This document shows positions 5,541 to 7,353 of a DNA stretch of 7,353 nt, piece by piece. Each line of letters opens with the position of its first letter. The first letter of the stretch is position 1. The DNA comes from Bryobacterales bacterium (lineage in GTDB: Bacteria; Acidobacteriota; Terriglobia; Bryobacterales; Bryobacteraceae), in contig JANXQZ010001231.1 of NCBI GenBank assembly GCA_025353235.1, positions 1 through 7,353 of the forward strand, read 5' to 3'. Under the pieces are notes generated by a model, which was not told where the DNA came from, did not search any database, and saw only the letters and a program-made list of their open reading frames with translations. Position numbers and translations under genes: made by a program.

Positions 5541-6917
5541 ATGCGTCTAGGACTCTTGTCGTTATTGTGTATGCGCGCTTGGGCCGCCAACACCATGCCC
5601 CCCGTTGCTGAACAACAATTAGCGCGTGAGATCTACAAGCAGATGATTGAGGTAAAGTCGGGGTTCACCACCGGCAGCACGACGCCCATCGCCGAGTCAG
5701 TCGCGGCCCGTTTCAAAGCGGCCGGGTTCCCGGCCTCCGACATTTTTGTGGGCGGCGCCATCCCGACGAAGGCCAACGTGGTGGTGCGTTATCGGGGCAC
5801 GGGTGCGCGCAAGCCTATCCTTCTTCTGGCGCACATCGACGTGGTCGAGGCGCGGCGCGAAGATTGGACAGTAGATCCCTTCATCTTTCTCGAAAAAGAC
5901 GGCTACTTCTACGGGCGCGGTACCGCAGACGACAAAGCGCAGGCCGCCGCTTGGGTCGCCACTCTGCTGCGATTCAGGCGCGAGGGCTATAAGCCTGACC
6001 GCGATCTGATCCTGGCGCTTACGGCTGACGAGGAAGGCGGTGGACCCTACAACGGCGTCGACTGGCTACTGCGCAAACACCGGGATCTGATTGACGCCGA
6101 GTTTGCCCTCAACGAAGGTGCGCGCGGCATGTTGGTAGACGGCAAGCGCGTCGAGAACGACATGGGATTGGCCGAGAAGCAGTTCGTGAATTTACGTTGG
6201 GAAGTTCGCAATAAAGGCGGTCACAGCGCGCGCCCCGTGAGGGATAACGCCATCTATCACCTCGCAGACGCCCTGCATCGCCTCGCCGATTTCCAGTTCG
6301 ATTTCCACCTGAACGACATCACTCGCGAATACTTCCGGCAAGCGGCGAAGACCTCTTCTGGCAATCTGGCCGCAGACATGGCTGCGGTGGCCGAGGGCGA
6401 TCGTGAGGCCATGCGCCGCATCGCAGAGGCGTCCGCACCGCTGAATGCCATGCTGCGAACGACGTGCGTCGCTACCCAGCTCGAAGGCGGACATGCCAGC
6501 AACGCGCTGCCGCAACTAGCCGCCGCAAACGTCAATTGTCGCCTGCTGCCGGACGACTCGGTGGAACGGGTGGTGGCCGAATTGACTAAGTTGATCGCCG
6601 ACGACCAGGTAAAGATCACGATCACGGTCAGCGAGGGTGCCAGCCCAGCGTCTCCTTTGCGGCCTGACATCACCAAAGCGTTCAACAGGGTTACCGATAC
6701 GATGTGGCCCGGAGTTGTCACGGTGCCTACGATGGCGGTGGGCGGCTCGGATGGAAGGTATTTGCGTGTCGCCGGGATTCCGACTTACGGGGTTCAGGGG
6801 TTCTTTCAGGACCGCGATGATGTCCGCGCGCACGGCCGGGACGAGCGCATGCTGGTCCGCTCGTTTTATGAGGGTCAGACTTTCCTCTACGAGTTCGTGA
6901 AAGCGCTCTCGCAGTGA
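5541..6917 (+). CDS. Secreted M20-family zinc peptidase
   Basis: A metallopeptidase of the M20 (carboxypeptidase G2/S-like) family, which removes amino acids from peptides or hydrolyses acyl-amino acids using two zinc ions. From the ATG at 5541 it has 458 residues. All expected metal and catalytic residues are present: His98 in AHIDVV, bridging Asp130 in GRGTADDK, catalytic Glu164 and ligand Glu165 in TADEEGG, Glu192 in ALNEGAR, and the final His431 in RAHGRDER. GGHSARP (226-232) carries the conserved His of the dimerization domain. The first 15 residues (MRLGLLSLLCMRAWA) form a short signal peptide with AWA before ANTMPP, so export to the periplasm is likely. An alternative ATG at 5508 has a better Shine-Dalgarno (AAAGGA, 9 nt upstream) and would add 11 residues. 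An earlier ATG at 5481 is less likely. The gene is divergent from the small-protein pair and has no operon partner here. Exact substrate unknown. Confidence 0.88.
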   Translation: MRLGLLSLLCMRAWAANTMPPVAEQQLAREIYKQMIEVKSGFTTGSTTPIAESVAARFKAAGFPASDIFVGGAIPTKANVVVRYRGTGARKPILLLAHIDVVEARREDWTVDPFIFLEKDGYFYGRGTADDKAQAAAWVATLLRFRREGYKPDRDLILALTADEEGGGPYNGVDWLLRKHRDLIDAEFALNEGARGMLVDGKRVENDMGLAEKQFVNLRWEVRNKGGHSARPVRDNAIYHLADALHRLADFQFDFHLNDITREYFRQAAKTSSGNLAADMAAVAEGDREAMRRIAEASAPLNAMLRTTCVATQLEGGHASNALPQLAAANVNCRLLPDDSVERVVAELTKLIADDQVKITITVSEGASPASPLRPDITKAFNRVTDTMWPGVVTVPTMAVGGSDGRYLRVAGIPTYGVQGFFQDRDDVRAHGRDERMLVRSFYEGQTFLYEFVKALSQ

Positions 6918-6963
6918 GTTCCGGTGGTTCCAGCTCCGCTACCGTTCACGCCTCTGCTGATCT

Positions 6964-7353
6964 CTAATCTAAATAGATTTTCGTAGTGTCTTCGTAAGTC
7001 GCGAACGCTGCTGCTCGACCAAAGACGCTGAAGGAATAGGCAACAATGGCTCTTTCGGATGGCGGCAAATCAGGAGGTAGTGAGTGCGGAACCTCACGAT
7101 CTAAAAGGTACGTCTTAACCAGAAAATCGATGTCGCGGATGATCATGTGGGAATAATTCGGGTTCGATACTTGCCCGTGCCCTGTTGACATCTTCAGAGA
7201 TCCGGGCGTTCTTCGCACGTCGGCCACCAATGCCAGATCACCTGTCCAGCTGCGACTTAGGTACAGTCGATCGTTGTATAAGTCGACGTCCCATTTCTCT
7301 TCCATTTCTCTCGCCCGGAAGACAACGCCGAACCCGATATTCTTGGTCAGCTT
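6964..7353 (-). CDS. Unknown protein, 3' part only (runs off right edge)
   Basis: The frame is open from the right window edge down to a TAG stop at 6964, giving at least 129 codons. The first ATG inside (7305) is preceded by 16 open codons encoding KLTKNIGFGVVFRARE, which look like real protein, so the true start is probably outside the window. The visible part includes EEKWDVDLYNDRLYLSRSWTGDL, then SHMIIRDIDFLVKTYLLD and a C-terminal segment AIVAYSFSVFGRAAAFATYED. It is mixed alpha/beta and soluble, without a membrane segment. I associate this pattern only with uncharacterised bacterial proteins and give no function. It is convergent with the M20 peptidase gene, 46 nt apart; no clear terminator is seen in that gap. 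Confidence 0.6.
   Translation of the reverse strand, partial: KLTKNIGFGVVFRAREMEEKWDVDLYNDRLYLSRSWTGDLALVADVRRTPGSLKMSTGHGQVSNPNYSHMIIRDIDFLVKTYLLDREVPHSLPPDLPPSERAIVAYSFSVFGRAAAFATYEDTTKIYLD

Noticed and set aside
6257..6721. 154-codon minus-strand frame inside the M20 peptidase gene
   Set aside because: Antisense to a peptidase with all metal ligands intact; typical shadow of GC-rich coding DNA.
6918..6963. Terminator hairpin between the M20 gene and the right-edge gene
   Set aside because: Only a four-base CGGT/ACCG stem with a long loop and no T-tract could be found.

Overview
The window looks like a chromosomal segment of a diderm, moderately GC-rich bacterium, most likely an acidobacterium (a Bryobacteraceae/Solibacter-like member is my best guess). 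The reasons are the LPS-assembly lipoprotein LptE, the style of the Asd-like, LptE and HolA proteins, an M20 peptidase with a signal peptide, and a probable PEP-CTERM-type secreted protein at the left edge. Taxonomy is inferred from protein character, not from a database search.

Left edge (1-386): the start of a secreted protein gene on the minus strand (1-142, running off the window), then about 240 AT-richer non-coding bases. These hold its leader and a possible weak terminator of the next operon.

Main block (387-4470, all minus strand, transcribed right to left): a compact five-gene cluster psd - pssA - asd-like - lptE - holA. Junctions are tight: 14-nt overlap, 15-nt gap with a strong ribosome binding site, 17-nt overlap, and 4-nt overlap. 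Psd and PssA together make phosphatidylethanolamine from CDP-diacylglycerol and serine. LptE helps deliver LPS to the outer surface. HolA is the delta subunit of the DNA polymerase III clamp loader. The Asd-like protein between them keeps the fold of aspartate-semialdehyde dehydrogenase but has lost the catalytic cysteine, so it is probably a pseudoenzyme of the USG-1 type. The holA gene appears to start at a CTG codon that overlaps the lptE stop codon.

Right part (4471-7353): a divergent gene for a 124-residue protein of unknown function. It is followed convergently by two small minus-strand genes (90 and 78 residues) for charged, helical, probably coiled-coil proteins of unknown function. 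Next come a complete plus-strand M20 zinc peptidase with a signal peptide, and finally the 3' part of an unidentified minus-strand gene that runs off the right edge.

No rRNA, tRNA, CRISPR array, insertion sequence or phage gene was seen. Most of the window is ordinary housekeeping and envelope chromosome. The points most worth a second look are the Asd pseudoenzyme inside an envelope operon, the CTG start of holA, and the unknown small proteins.
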